Origin: Bedellia somnulentella | Lineage: Eukaryota; Arthropoda; Insecta; Lepidoptera; Bedelliidae | Direction of reading: 5' to 3' | Length of the DNA: 64,000 nt | Assembly: GCA_963576735.1 (NCBI GenBank) | Contig: OY755191.1 | Span: 13,607,608-13,671,607, forward strand | Part shown: piece by piece, positions 42,501 to 57,500 of the stretch | How the letters are laid out: every line of letters starts with the position of its first letter | Numbering within the stretch: position 1 is the stretch's first letter | The notes under the pieces: generated by a model | Told to the model about the DNA's origin: nothing | The model's input: only the letters and a program-made list of their open reading frames with translations | Databases searched by the model: none | Made by a program: the position numbers and the translations under genes

Positions 42501-45500
42501 AACCATCTCAACATTCCTTTTTTTTCTCATTCACCCTTTGATCACCAAACTTATATACATATATATACATATTATAAAAATAATTATAATAAATGTTAAT
42601 TCCAATTATTGAAAACTAAATTATACAACTTTGGTTGCAGTAAAAGTAACTTCCTGAGCATCTGTGTTAAAAACACATTAAAAAGATGAAGTTGTTAGAT
42701 GTAGCTATTCTCTTTAGTACCATCGTTAAAACCTTTAGATCAACATTCAAAATATTACGACAGAATAAAAAGAACATAAAATGTGAAGCCAGTACACTTT
42801 AAATTTTGAAATGGTATTGAATTTGCTTTCATTTTAGTATGTATAAGGTGAATGGTTTCGGCTAATCGGCTTAAAATAGCAAACTTGCCACAGATGTGGT
42901 GTGTCAAACGAAGGTTTTGGGATTTTTTTAAATGAAGTTAGGGTGTTAGGGCTAGAGATAGAACAGCAAACTATCTAATATTTTGCTATCTTTAGCTATT
43001 TATATTTTTAAAGTGGTTGAGGAAAAATTTAGTTTGATATATTTAATTGCATGAATCCCGAAAATGAGTAGCCACCAATTGTAATTTATGTACTTTCAAA
43101 ATACCCTGCTTGCTATATAATGTAATGTTAATATTGTTTCATTACTTCATATGAAAATTTTTACTTTCTTTGTTTTAAAATAATAAATATTATTAACAAG
43201 TCATATGTTTGTATGTATAACATGGCCTTACAAAATACAATAGTCCCTTATCATCTTCAAAGATAGTTTTCGACTATTGAAGTAAGCAACTACTGTCACC
43301 GATACCATCTTTTACCATAGAGAAAACGAGATATAATGCGAGTAAACGTAAAATATACGCCTACCAAAAATGGCAAGCAATATTGCACTCATCAAAATAG
43401 GATGAAAGAATACATTCAGGCGTTAAAAAAGCTGGTTTAATAAAACACTTTTAAAGAAAATATATTTTAATAGCATGTAATACATACTTACTTCTCGAGG
43501 ACTTTTTTATAGTATGCAACAGTTCTTTGATTCTTGTCGTCGTTAAATTTGTTTCGTCGAACGGAACGTTTTGTACTGAAGCCGGAGTGCGTTTCATTTG
43601 TAATACAGTGAATATCGCACTGAGAGTGAGGAAGCAAGGGCTGTTGCCTTGTCCTGAAGTTAGATCATTGTTGTGGTAAAACATAGCCAGGCGACGCCAG
43701 TGGAACTCCTAGAACAAAAGAGAAATTATTTCACAACTTGTTACTTTAATATTGAGTTCTCTGGAGTGTGTAAGTACATACATACATACATATACTCACG
43801 GCTATATATGATTAGAAGGGGTCGCCAGAGCTAAGGAATTAAAAATTCCTCAGCCACTTTTGCAAATGTGAGTGGGGTAAAGATGGTAAAAATAAAGGTT
43901 GTTGGTGATGGGTCTCCAACCGCATAGCCCGAGTTCCCTTAAAAGCCCCAATTCCGTTAGTCGCCTCTTACGTACACCCACCGGAAGAAATAGGGTAGCG
44001 CTATTCTAAGCCGGCACTACACAGCTGTGTAAGTAGATGAAACAAATACTCATATAATTCTATCATAGTCGGTTTACGGTTACGGAAGGATATTTAACGT
44101 TCATACATACACGGCCATAAATCCTGAAAAGGGGTAATTACAGCTTCAAAGCTGGTGACCCCTCAGCCAAATTTGGAAGATGATAGGGGACAGGACGATA
44201 GAAATAAAATTTCGTTAGTGATGGGTCTCCTGCTGCATCGCCCAAAAATCACTTTAAAAGCCCCATACCCTTACACTTAAATTGTTGTGAATTTCATTAA
44301 ATTGAAAACTAATAAGATGAAAAAATATTTTAAATTACATTTTAATTCACATGTTTTCTCCGAAGAAAGGACTTTTCATCACATTTCGTAAAGATTTTTC
44401 AAAAAGTGCATTCGATATGTTGAATACTACTATTATTACTTCAACTATCCTATGTCTTAGCATGTTTGACATGTTTATTTCAACGAAGCTCAGTTAATAC
44501 TAAGTTTGCTGTTGCCTCGAAAATCATTAATTTTTATGTTATACCCCTGAGTACGAGCGGTATGAAAAAGTTGGTGAAACAATATGACGACATTTATTTT
44601 GTTCCCATTGGGGTTGGCAGAGACTATTCCTACTTTGTACTTAAACTCAGAACTCGTTCACGCCGTATATCCCGAAGGGGTTGGCCGTGGTATTAATACT
44701 TCTAAACATCACGTTACATTGTCACCTGGTGTTCAGAGCGCCCACGTTTTGCTTGGATAGTGTACTCACGTGATGGCTTAGTACAACTCAGCCATGTGGA
44801 TTTTCTCACCATAATTTCCCTCACCGTTAACAACTATGATAAATTAACCATACATATGTATTTAGATAAAATAAATCAGTGTAGGCCCGACCTGGGATAT
44901 AAATCCTCATAGTCTGCACGATAATTGGTGTCCTACCCACTGAGCACGGTACGGCACATACATCACGGTTGCATACTTTGTACCATTATCTCTTGCTTTC
45001 CTCACTTAATCATTATTCTCATAAATGCTTAAATCCAATAAATGAGAGGGCGTGACCAATTAATTTCGGTGCTTTCATTCCTAAACCTTAAATAATTTCT
45101 CATTATTTTAGTTAGCAAAACATGCAATTTTTCAACAAAATTTCCTATATGACGTAAAATTATCGTCCGTAAACCAAAACAGCTACAACCAAATTTTTTA
45201 TCAGAGCAATAGCTGTTCCCATTTTTCCGACGAAGGCAATTTCTTTTCAAGACGAAATCGGCCTCGTGAAATCGAGCCCACAAAGCTTACAAGTTAACAA
45301 GAGTTCGTAGACGTTATCTTCTTTATTCAGGCATTGTTAGGACCTCCATAAAAGTGCTGTGTCAAAAAGCCTCTATGAGCAATTGGAACTCTTACAAGAA
45401 CGTAACGAAAGCGTAAGAGGTGCACTTTAAATTATTTCAGTCTTGTTTTATTAATTTAATTGATCCTCACGGATGCCGCAGTGATCCTGTAGTTATAATG

Positions 45501-48500
45501 GACGCAAAAACTTGTGGCAGATGGTATAATAACTCCTCCTTACATTTTTACCAAAATTTGCGTAAGTTAAAATGAAATGTGCCTGCCTAACCTATTAAAA
45601 ATGTAAATGCAAGAGAGAACGTGACGTGCGCTGTCTCATCAGGAACATCCACGCGGCACAAAACACCAGGCTCGGCACGCGCGGGATAGGCGTCGGGGTT
45701 TCCCCCATGGGCCAGCTTCGTCTCGGGGGGGAACGTCCCCCCCGGTCTTTGGGCACCTCCCCAGGCGATAGAGGGGAGGGGTGGCTATCCCTATTGGGGA
45801 TTAGCCACTAAGGAGGGTGCGCTGTCTCATTTGCGTGTTTTATTGCATCGTCTGCCAGGAGTCTTTGTGTCCAGTATAGGAAATTTAAATAAGTTAGATT
45901 TATCGCTTTGGTGGTTTAGTGCGTTTGGCTCAAAGTTTAAGTTTCTGGGTTTAAATGTTGAGAAATATTTTGATTTCAAAATTGCTGGCTTTACCATATA
46001 ACCGACAAAAATATCGATAATTCCGTTTCTAGAACCTTCTAGTAAGGTAAGAACCTCAAACCATTTGGTTTATGCTGTAATTATAAATTAGTATTTAATG
46101 CGTAAGAACTCTATCTAAATAAACCTCTTAGTCTTTGTAGGTTTAAAATTAAATTGATACAAAAAAAAACTGCTTAAATTCTTTTAACACTGAGTACGCA
46201 GAATATTTGAAAACAAACAAAACACTGATGGCGCTATTCGTACATCAACGAAACGAAAGTACTATTCCGGAAATCACAGTCGATATCAGGACCAAATAAA
46301 AACCGTGCGAAACATATCGTGCGATCGTTTGCACATTCGAACATTAGGTGAAAGCCAAAATACTCCTCCAACACATTTGGGGACGCGAAAACTTCATATA
46401 AATGGAAATGTCGAATTTAGTATGATAATTACGTAGCTCAGTTGTGGTTTGGATGTGTTCCGGCCTAAGGCTTTCAGTTGGGAAAATACTGAGACATTTT
46501 TAGACAAGTTTAGTCTTTTAAAGCTTCGCTTGAACAAGTTGTTAACGCTTTTTAAAAATACGCTTAAAGCACTTTACTCTGTTCTTCACAATTTAAAAAC
46601 CAAAGTTATTTTTGCATATCAATGAATGTTGTAAAAATTTTCTATTTTTTTTTCTAGTTGGTCATGTGCTATATTGATAATATACATAGTATTTATATTT
46701 ATACTACGCGGGTGCAATAATCCTCACCAGACATAATCTCCAGATGTTACATATAATTTGCCAAACAGGTCAAGCCCAGTTTTAATCTATACAAGTTTAT
46801 AGCATAAGGACCTTTCTTTTCGACCTTTTTGTAAATAAGATTAATCCTACAAATAACTGGCAACGCTGGTATGCATATAAATCAGTAATTTAAGACCTTA
46901 ACATTGAATTCAATGTTTTCGAACCACTTTCTTTCTTTTCTTATGTACCACCTACTAAAAATAAATAACGTTTTCACCACCACCAAAATTTGCCAAAATG
47001 CGTAAGCAACAATAATATTTCTTGAGGTGAAGGATAAACGAAAAACAGAAGAAACTATAGAAAAAAATAGTTTTGATATTAAGGATCCTTGAAAAACAAA
47101 ATATTTGCTTAGTCACGACTCATGATCCTCTGAAAGAATGACACCTTTTTCCTGTCACGTAAAGGCAATTTATAAGGTATCTGTTTTTTTAATATACATT
47201 TCTTTATTTTCAGTCGCCCGTTACGTGATTATTTGCGTTCAAACACGATATAAATAATCTATTTATAGATTCATATCCACATGGTTTTGGTGACGTTTGT
47301 GGTGTGTAGTGCTGGTTTGGAATGACACTACCCTTTCCTACCCACGGGTGTCGTAAGAGGCGACTAAGGTTATGGGGCTTTTTATGTTGTTTTGGGCATT
47401 GCGGTTGGAGACCCATCATCAAAAGTAGTTTATTTCTACCATCTTGTCCCCTATCAACTTCACAAATCACACCGATTCATTGTTTGATCCTGGCAAACAT
47501 CTCGAGCTTAATTTGTATTCATCAATCTTTTATTACATGCCCTTTTATTCTTCTGACATCAGGCGTCTGCTTATTAAATACGTCCTGTATTTAATCTAAA
47601 TGCGTCCTCTGTGGTCATCCTCTACTGACATTATCATCAAAATTATTGTAAAGCAAAAAATAAACATAATTCCACTCAGTCTCCCATTGTTTACAGACTC
47701 AAGCAAAAAACTTTACACGTTCATCCACTTAACAATAAGCTTTCACACTTCTAGCTCTTTTCAAAAGCTGTCTGTTTAAAACCTACAGGCGGCACTTTAA
47801 AAGCTGTTTTGAGAATCCTGTAAAGACGACTTTAAGTCTGGAACATCCAGCTTTATTGCTTATTTTATGGGTTGTGATAAAACAACTATCCGTGCGATCC
47901 TTTTGCTATTAAAGTTTTTACGCTGTTTTTATGTTTATCATTTACCTTGATTACTGCTTGACGAATTGTCTCCTTTATACCAAACTATATTTTAACATAC
48001 ATCTATAAATAAATATATAAGCGACATGATAGTCCAGTGGGTAGAACACCCGCCCGAAAAACAGAAGGGCGTGAGTTCCAATCCTGGGACGGGCCTACAC
48101 CAATTTGTCTTTTCTAAAGTCATATGTGTGGTTAATTTATCATGGTTGCTAACGGTGAGGGAAAACATCGTGAGGAAACCCACATGGCTGAGTTGTACTT
48201 AGTCATGTGACAGTGTATTCGTACAAAACGGCGATAGGCCTGCCCCCTATCACGTGAGTACACTGTCTAAGCAAAACGTGGGTACCTTCTCTGGAAACTA
48301 GATGGCGCTTGCCATGTGAGTTCAGGAGTATTGGTACCTCTGCCAACCCCTTCGGGGATAAACGGCGTGAACGTTTATGTTATGTTATATATTTTAACAT
48401 ACATATATAAATCCCCAAAAAGGGGAAGCCAGAGCTTCAGAGCTGGAAATTCCTCAGCCACATTAAGAAGTTTAGAAATAAATTATTGTTGGTGATGGAC

Positions 48501-51500
48501 CTCCAAATGCAAGGCCCAAAAACCACTTAAAAATGACCCTATACTATACTTTATTATATTTTAAATAACTATACTATATTTTTATAATGAGATAACCTGA
48601 GAGATAAAGTAATATCAGTAGAGGACGACCATACAGGAACACATTTAGACAAAATAAAGAATGTGCTTAAAAAACTCATGTACGAACTGTTTACTCACGG
48701 GCAATTGGCCTAGACCTCGTTTTTAAAACGTACCCTTTTTATGTTTTAAATTGATAGAAGACATCAAACTAAACAACTTTGCCTATAGAATGCTTAATAT
48801 TTAAAATATTGTAATTTTCAAAATTGATTAAAAAGTGTCGTACCAAGATCAAACTGAGAAAGTATAGTGAGGTTGAAAGTATAAGCATTCCATAGGCAAA
48901 ATTGTTAAGTTTGATGTCTTTTATCAATTTAAAATATAAAAACCATGATAAATTAACTACATATATGACTTTAGAAAAGACAAATTGGTGAAGGCCCGAC
49001 CCGGAATTGAACCCTCCTCCTCGCACAATAAGCGGTATTCTACCCACTGAGCTATCATGTATTGTCTAATAATACATATTGCAAAATAACCAGTAGGCTA
49101 TGTTTCAATTGCAAGAAATCCTAATCTAAATGCAAAACATGCATTTCAAAATGTTGAATGTGAGGAACAAAAAAATGTTCAATGTTATATTTTAATGTAT
49201 TTATAGACTGGCTGTATCTGAGGTAGAACCGGTTATCTAAAAATAACCCTCAAATTTATAAGGTTGTTAAAACTTTTATTTCGGTCTTCGAGTTACTTTG
49301 AATTTGAATGAGTTATTCGTGGTCATTATATTTAAATAAGGAAATGTTTCGCGTTTCTGAATTTATAAACTACGTCGGTGGGTCCGGAGGTTGAAGGTTC
49401 GAATCCTGCTGATAGCATTATGTATGATATACTGATGTGTATTTTATATTATAAAAGATATCGTCGACATAGCATCCCTCACCCCAGGTCAAACTGTTAC
49501 TTTCGAAAGACTAACTTCATCTGAGTATATACATACATACATATACTCTCGGCTATAAATCCCTAAACGGGGTAGCCAGAGCTAAGGAATTAGAAATTCC
49601 CCAGCCACTTTTGGAAAGTTGTGTGGGGAAAAGATGGTAAAATAAAGGTTGTTGGTGATGGGTCTCCAACCGCACCGCCCAAAAATCCCTTAAAAGCCCC
49701 AATACCGTTAGTCGCTTCTTACGTACACCCACCGGAAGAAACGGGGTAGTGCTATTCTAAGCCGGCACTACACAGCAAATGACGATAGTATGACGGTGGT
49801 ATTATTTCAAAACCTGCTTTGAGACAAGAACCGTTTCCCTTTTCGTTTCAGTTCGTGGGCACGGGCCTTCACAAAAAATCACCGCATCAACCGTAGAACT
49901 TATTTATCGGCTTCACCTATCGAAACCCACCGTGTGGCCTTCACAAAAGAACCAAGGAATATTGCCCGACGGTTAATGACTTACAATAAAGATTAGTGAA
50001 TGTTACTACTCTTTCTACCCACGGGTGTCATGAGAGGCGACTAAGGGTAAGAGGATTTAAAGTGGTTATGGGGCAATGTTGAAGGTAGGATACACATCAC
50101 CAACGACACTTTATTTCTACTATCTTGTACCCTATCAACTTCCAAATACGGCTGAGGAGTTTTTAGCTCTGAAGCTCTGGCTTCCCCTTTTTGGACCGTG
50201 AGTTTATGTATGTATGTTGAATAATCTTGGAAATGTAATAGTCTCAACTTAAAGTAAAGAAACAAACTTCAGACTTACAGTCTTACAACGATAAGTGGAC
50301 CGAGTGAACTTATAACGTTAGAAGTACCCATCTTTTCAAGTGAAATACTATGTCAGGAAACTTATAAAGTTGCAGGTAATTTGAAGTATTTTCCAGAACA
50401 TTTCTGTGAACAATCTTCAAGATTTAAAAGGTTTGAAATTGAGTACTTTTGTCCTGTAGTAGAGTTTTGAGACACGTTCGGAAACGTTGTATGTAACGGA
50501 AATCCGAAATGACAAGAATAAAAATAATGTTTGAGATTGATAAAAAACGTGAGGGATTTTTCTTCAATGATGCTAAATAGTATCTGGCAGTGGGAATGAA
50601 TACTAATCATCACGCCATTACCTTCTATTTAGATAGGCAGTGACTATCAATTGCCACTTTGTAGCAAATTTCGTGACCTGATATAATTATGTTAAATCGT
50701 AAAGCACCCAAAGACCCATTACCAATAACCTTTACTTTACAATCTTTTCCTCACTCATGTTCAATATTGGCTGAGGAATTTCTCATTCTGAAGCTCTGGC
50801 TACCCCTTCTAGGGATTTATATATAGGTTACGTTCTTGTGTTGGTTGAGTATTTTACAGGACCGAATGAATATTTTCTTCCTCTTTCTCATTGCATAAAT
50901 ATAGTAAAACATTACCCTACTTCTACCAAATAATGAAATCAAAATCACTACAATATTACGATGAGCCTGACAGGAAAGCACCCGCATACCTGCATACTCT
51001 GACAAAGTTCTGAAACTTCTGAAATTCAATTTTCGTGTGCTCAAGTTGTTAAAGCTTCTTCGTTGCAGTTTCTGAACATTTTCGATCGTTGGATAAGACG
51101 AAATCGAGATTGTTTTATGCTTGCATATACTCACGCTATTAGTTCCCATAGGGGTAAGCAGAGACTATCGATCGCCGCCACCTTCTACGATCTTACAAAC
51201 CTCTCTAGCTTAGTTTACATCCATTAATCTTTTCATACATGCTCTTTTATTCATCATACTTCAGGCGCCTACATTTTCAAACACACTCACTATTTGGTCC
51301 ATATGTGGCCTCCGAGGTCGTCCTCTACTAACATAACTATCCACACTATGGATAGATTAATGCTTGTACTTTACTTCAAAAGTACTAACATACATACATA
51401 TGCTCACGGCTATAAATCCCTAGATGGGGTAGCCAGAGCGAAGGAATCAGAAATTCCTCAGCCACTTTTGGAAAGTTGAGTGTGGTAAAGATGGTAAAAT

Positions 51501-54500
51501 AATATTGGTGATGGATCTCCAACTGCATCGCCCAAAAATCCCTTTAAAGCCCCAATACCGTTAGTCGCCTCTTACGTACACTCACCGGAAGAAATGGGGT
51601 AGTTCTATTCTAACACGACATTACACAGCACTACTTCAAAAGTGTGGACAATATAATCACAGCTTGCTTCTAAAACTTGCTGAAGAAAAATAGCCACATA
51701 CTCCTAGTGGCCTCTTACTACACCCGTGGGTACGAAGGGTTAGTTACATTCTAAGCCGGCACTACAGGGCAACATGCCAATATGGGTGTTGATATTTTAT
51801 ACTTACATATACCACGCCATTAGTTCCCATTGGGGTAGGCAGAGATTATCGATCCCCACTTCGTACGATCCTGGCAAACCTCTCTTGCTTCGTCTACATC
51901 CATCAATCTTTTCATACATGCTCTTTTATTCTTCATACTTCGGACGCCTGCCTTTTTGAGCACACTTTCAATTTGGTCCAAGTGTGTCTTTCGTGGCCGT
52001 CCTCTTCAAACATTACCTTCCAAATTATCTCTATAGATACTTTTTACCAATTTCCTATCATCCATCGTCTCGATGTGCCCAAACCATCTCAACATTCCTT
52101 TTTCTATCTTACTTACAATATATTGTGTTGATATTTTATCTATTAATAAAAATATTAGTTAACAAATGGCCTAAATCCTCATGAAATAAGGCAGGTGTTT
52201 ATCTTATATATGAATGTATTTATCATGGTTAAACATGTTATTATCTCTTAACGTTTTGTAATAAATATTTACTCATAGGAACTTAACTAAATAGAGCGGA
52301 AATCAAACGTAGTTTCGTACAAAAATTGCTAAAATTCAATTCAATTTCTATTTAATGGCAAATTGCTAAAAGAATTCTGACAAAAACTAATTGTCAAATT
52401 AAATTGTTGTTTAAATTAAAATAAAAATGTTCTGACTATTGTTTGCGGAGAAGAATACCTTACTGTACTCTCTATTGGGACTCCTACGAACACCCACGGG
52501 AAGAAACACGCTATTCTAAGCCGACACACTACAATAACATAAACATAACATAACATAAACGTTCACGCCGAATATCTCCGAAGGGGTTGGCAGAGGTACT
52601 AATACTTTTGAACATCACGTGACTTTGTCACCTGGTGTTCAGAGTACCCACGTTTTGCTTGGACAGTGTACTCACTACACTACAATACTGCAAAATATAT
52701 CAACAAATCATTTTTAAGAGGGCCAGTATTAAGTTTTTATTTAATTTTAATATTGACTGTTTATATGAGTTGAGGACGACCACGGAGAACACACTTGGAC
52801 CAAATTGAGTGCGTGCTCAAAAAAGCAGGCGTCCGTGGTATGAAGAAGAAAAGAGCATGTATGAAAAGATTGATGGATGTAAACGAAACTAGAGAGGTTT
52901 GTCAGGATCGTACGAACTGGCGATCGATAGTCTCTGCCTACCCCAATGGGAACTAATGGCGTGAGTATATGTATGTATGTATGTTATATGTATGTCAGAT
53001 TTTTCCTTAAAATCTTGTCCCGATTTCTTCTCGGTTTTGGTTAGATTGATTGTTCAGCCTCAATTACTCCTAGAGTGCTTTAGAAACTTTGTTAAGTGAG
53101 CTGCGAAAGCCTAAAAGTTTGTTTTTAATGAGGTACTTGAATGAAGTGAGGTGAATGAGGTGTTGACTGCATAGTTCCATGAATTCTTATAGAGGTAGAC
53201 AGAGGTTATTGTTTATTGCTGGGGTACTAATACATTGCCGTGCAGTGCCGGCTTAGAATGTCACTACCCCTGTCTACCTACGGTTGCCATAAGAGGTGAC
53301 TATGTTGCGCATTTCAACTATGTAGCTGGTAAATGTGAAAAGGGTATAAATGTTTTAAAAGCCCTTTCTTGTGTACGATGGGGTTCTCATCCGCAAACTC
53401 TCAAAATTTTATATAATGCTATTGTTCGCAGCTAATTTGATTACGCTTAATTTCTGCTACTTCCGATTTTGAAGTCTTCCCTTATAAAATGGACTCGCCT
53501 CCAGGCGAGCTGTTTACGCATAATCTTGGGTGCTATGAAATCAACTCCTATTCATGCTATTCAAGTAGAATGTTGTGATGCTCCATTAAGCCTTCGACAC
53601 CAATTTCTTTCAGACCGTTTTGTTTTTAAAGTTTTTCAAAGTTCTTCTTACTAGTTCTATCTAACATTTTAGAAAATAGTGATAAAATTTCACCCATAGT
53701 TAAAAGTTTTAATTTTTTATGTGATCTTTCGTCTCCAATATTTCAGTCAGTTTGGAACCCGCTTTTTGGGCACTCGTTTCCTTCCCTGACATTCTCCCCT
53801 GCCGTAGTTTGTAATTTAGTTATGATAAAAGATTCCCCAGGAGCTAACTCACTTTTTTTGGAAATTCGCTCTTCCAGATGGAAAGGATGGCTGTATTTTT
53901 TTACAGACGCATCTAAGTCCTCTAATATGGAAAGCGTTGGTTCAGCTGTATGGATCCCTAAATTCAAAATTATCCTAAACTTTTCGTTTCCACCGCAATC
54001 ATCGGTGTTCACTGGAGAAGCTCTCGCTATCTTGGAAGCGGTGAAATATATCTTGGCGCATAATAATTCTAAGGCTGTCATATTCTCGGACAACTTACGA
54101 GGGGCATGCCAAAAGAAACTAGATACTCAAAAATTATAAAATTTATTCTTTATTACAAGTATCGATCTTTTCAAAGTATTCACCCTGAGCACGTTTACAC
54201 TTTTCCATAAGTCTGAACCAATTGGAAAATACATGTGACCACTCTTCTTTAGATACCTCAGAAATCTCGAAATTATAGGCAACCAGCGCATCTTCTTTGC
54301 TTTCAAACCTCTTCCCCTTTAGTTTTTCTTTGATTTTTGGAAACAAGTTATAATCACAAGGCGCTAGGTCAGGGTATATGGCGGGTGAGGGAGAATTGAC
54401 ACATTTTTCGAGTTGAAAAAGTCTAGTTTTCTGAAAGAAGTATGCAGCGCCGCATTGTCGTGGTGTAGTAGCAATATGACCCGTTTTGCAGAAAACGAGG

Positions 54501-57500
54501 CGACCATTTGTTTCTGTGTGCTTCGTGCACGGCGACATTTCGTTGGAGTTGGCTCGTCTTCAAAGCACTATACAGTCGACTGTCGCTTTGATTCGGGATC
54601 ATAGTTATATAGCCATGTTTCGTCACTAGTCAGTATATCATATACGTTTTTTTTCTCGCCACCGTTGTATTTATCTATCATGAATAGACACCAATCTACC
54701 CGACGGTCTTTATGCTCATCGGTAAGTTTGTGCGGCACCCATCTCGAACAACGTTTACGGAGCGAAAGGTGGTCGTGAATTATAGTTTGCATTGCTGCCG
54801 ATCCAATTCCTACTTCTCGCTCTAGCTCTACATATGTAATTCGTTGGTTTTTGCGAATAAGTTTTTCCACTGAGCGCACGTTTTCTTGCGTGACCGCGGT
54901 TGGCGGCCGTCCTGTCTTCGCTTAGTCTTCGAGACATCCCCGACCTCTTTTAAATTCAGCAAACCAATTGAATACTGTTGCTCGGGAACAAGCAGACTCA
55001 CCAAAAGTAGAAGCTAAAAGTTCTAAACATTCTTAAGGCTTTAAACCTTTTTTAAAGCCATAATAAATCATAGCGCGAAAATCACATCGTCTGAGCTCCA
55101 TTGTTGCAAGTGAATTCCCGCCAGATTCTCGGAAAAATTATGCTCATTCAAATAAAAAATAAATAAAAGAAGTGTGTTCTATATTCAAATATGTCAATAA
55201 AAAACCAGCCTATAAGATGGTGTATAGCTTGCCATTGTCAATTAAATGAGAAAAGAGTATCTAACTTCTATTTGAACGCCCCTTGTATCCGCCTTAGAAA
55301 CGTTTACGTCAAATCCTTTTCGATCCAAGACCAAACTACCGCTTATTCTGGACATAAGATATTGTTTATATGACTGTCTACAACGTGGCCTGGTAAGTAT
55401 GTTTAATGGCAGTACCCCAAAAAAGCATTCAAGGTCATGAGCACTTAATTAAAATAGATGATAAATATGTCTAGGTGTTGTGAGGATATGCAGCATGACT
55501 AGACGACCTTTTAACTAGATATTGCGTGGTATAAAACAGCCATCTCTTTCGCACTTACATTTATTATCTATACTGTCATCTCATTCTAACCGATATCGTG
55601 ACTATAAAATAACGCTTATGCTGGGCGTTCAGACAAGATTAGGTTACTGATAAGTGGTCATGCCTCACATGACTCCTCCATAAATTATGTTTAACGGTCT
55701 CTATTGTCTGCCATTATACATACTAATAGCCAAAAATTAAGGCTGTCTATGACTATTAAAGCCTCTTTTTAATTGGTCGATAACTGGTGACGTATTTGTG
55801 ATAAATTTATGGTTCTAGTTTTAAGGGGATTCCCGTACTATGTTTTTATTATTAGTAGAACAAATTTTGCGGTTATTTTTGAACATTAGTGCTGAGGTAA
55901 TTTGTTATTCAGTTTTTTTTTGCTGTTACAGTAAGTTTCTTATTTTAATTAGTTTTATCTTTTTAAACTACGATACCATTGCTGTGTAGTATCGGCTTAG
56001 ATGCTGTGTAGTGTCGGCTTAGAGTAGCACTACCCCATTTCCTCCGGGTGGGTGTACGTAGGGGGCGACTAATGGTATTGGGGGTTTTAAGAGATTTTTG
56101 GGCGATGCGGTTGGAGACCCATCACCAACAACCTTCATTTTACCATCTTTTTCCCACACAACTTTTCAAAAGTGGCTTAGAAATTTCTTATTCCTTAGCT
56201 CTGAATACCCCTTCTTGGGATTTATAGCCATGAGTATATGTATGTATGTATGATACCATTAGTTATTCTACCTGCCATAGCTTATCGTTATTCACATCAT
56301 TTTAAAATCAAATGTCATAAGGGAGGCTTTTCTTTACTGATCAAAAATAAACATAATATTGACCTACCGAAATTTTGCATACACATTTATTTGGTCTGTG
56401 AATAGGTTTAGAACTATTGTTTATACTCCTAAATAATAAGGGTTGATCCTGCAATTTGGGTGGGAGAAATATTTAATACTTAATTAAATTAACAAATTGC
56501 ATTTTTATGTGTGTATACTTGCAGTCTTTTATTTTGAATATTGTTTATAAAGTGACCGATTGTTTAATTGAAAATATTGTTCCAAGATAAATACGTAAAT
56601 ATTAACACACAAATGTAGTATAAAAACCATAGATCAACATTTGATCATCCCAAACAATTCTCTAGAAATAATTTATATGACAAATAACGTTTACGGTGTT
56701 ACCAAGTATAAGTATATATATAAAAAGACTCACCTCAAAAACTTTCCTAATAGCTACACCAGCTTGAGTGTAGCTCCCCATCAGTCGAGTCAAGGTCATG
56801 AAGCTGGGATGTTTGAACCCAAACGCCTCAGCTTGTGCTCCAGCAGTTAGCACGGGGATATTCCAGTACCCAGCATATCTGGCTACTGGTGCTATCACGT
56901 ATTCACATCCAGGGCCGATGAATGCATCTGGAAAATTATTTGTAAATTAGGGAACTTTTCTGGTGATATAAATGTTGATTTTGTTTTTTTTTTGGTTTTA
57001 CATCGACTATGTATTTGATTTCTATGATTCTAAGGAGCTTAAAGCCATTTTTGGAAGTTAAGAGACGAAAAAATGGTGAAATATAGGATTGTTACTAGCT
57101 TACTTTTTAGTTAAAAGCCATTTTTAGTACCTTAGTTTAATTATATATATTATCGTAGTTTTGATTCTTGATAATTCTTTACTGCTATCAGTTTTCGACA
57201 ATCTCTTTTACTTTTTTTAGTGTATATTTTGCGCTTTATCTGAAATTTATACGGCACCTACGGGATGGAGAGGGCTTATTATTATTTTAAATTATATTAA
57301 TTCAAGTATGTATGTAGTGTCAAAATTAATTTATGATGTTGTAATAATATAAGAATAATATTTCTGAAACTCTATTTTGGACTAAGTACATACTGTTTGT
57401 ACTAGAATAGGAGTTAGTATTGAGACTATTAACATTATAAAATGAACTGAAAAAGTGAAAAGCCCCACCAACGAAAAGATAAGATAAATCTATTTTCTGC

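Noticed and set aside
54143..55101. Active transposase gene
   Set aside because: At least three in-frame stops and a frameshift.
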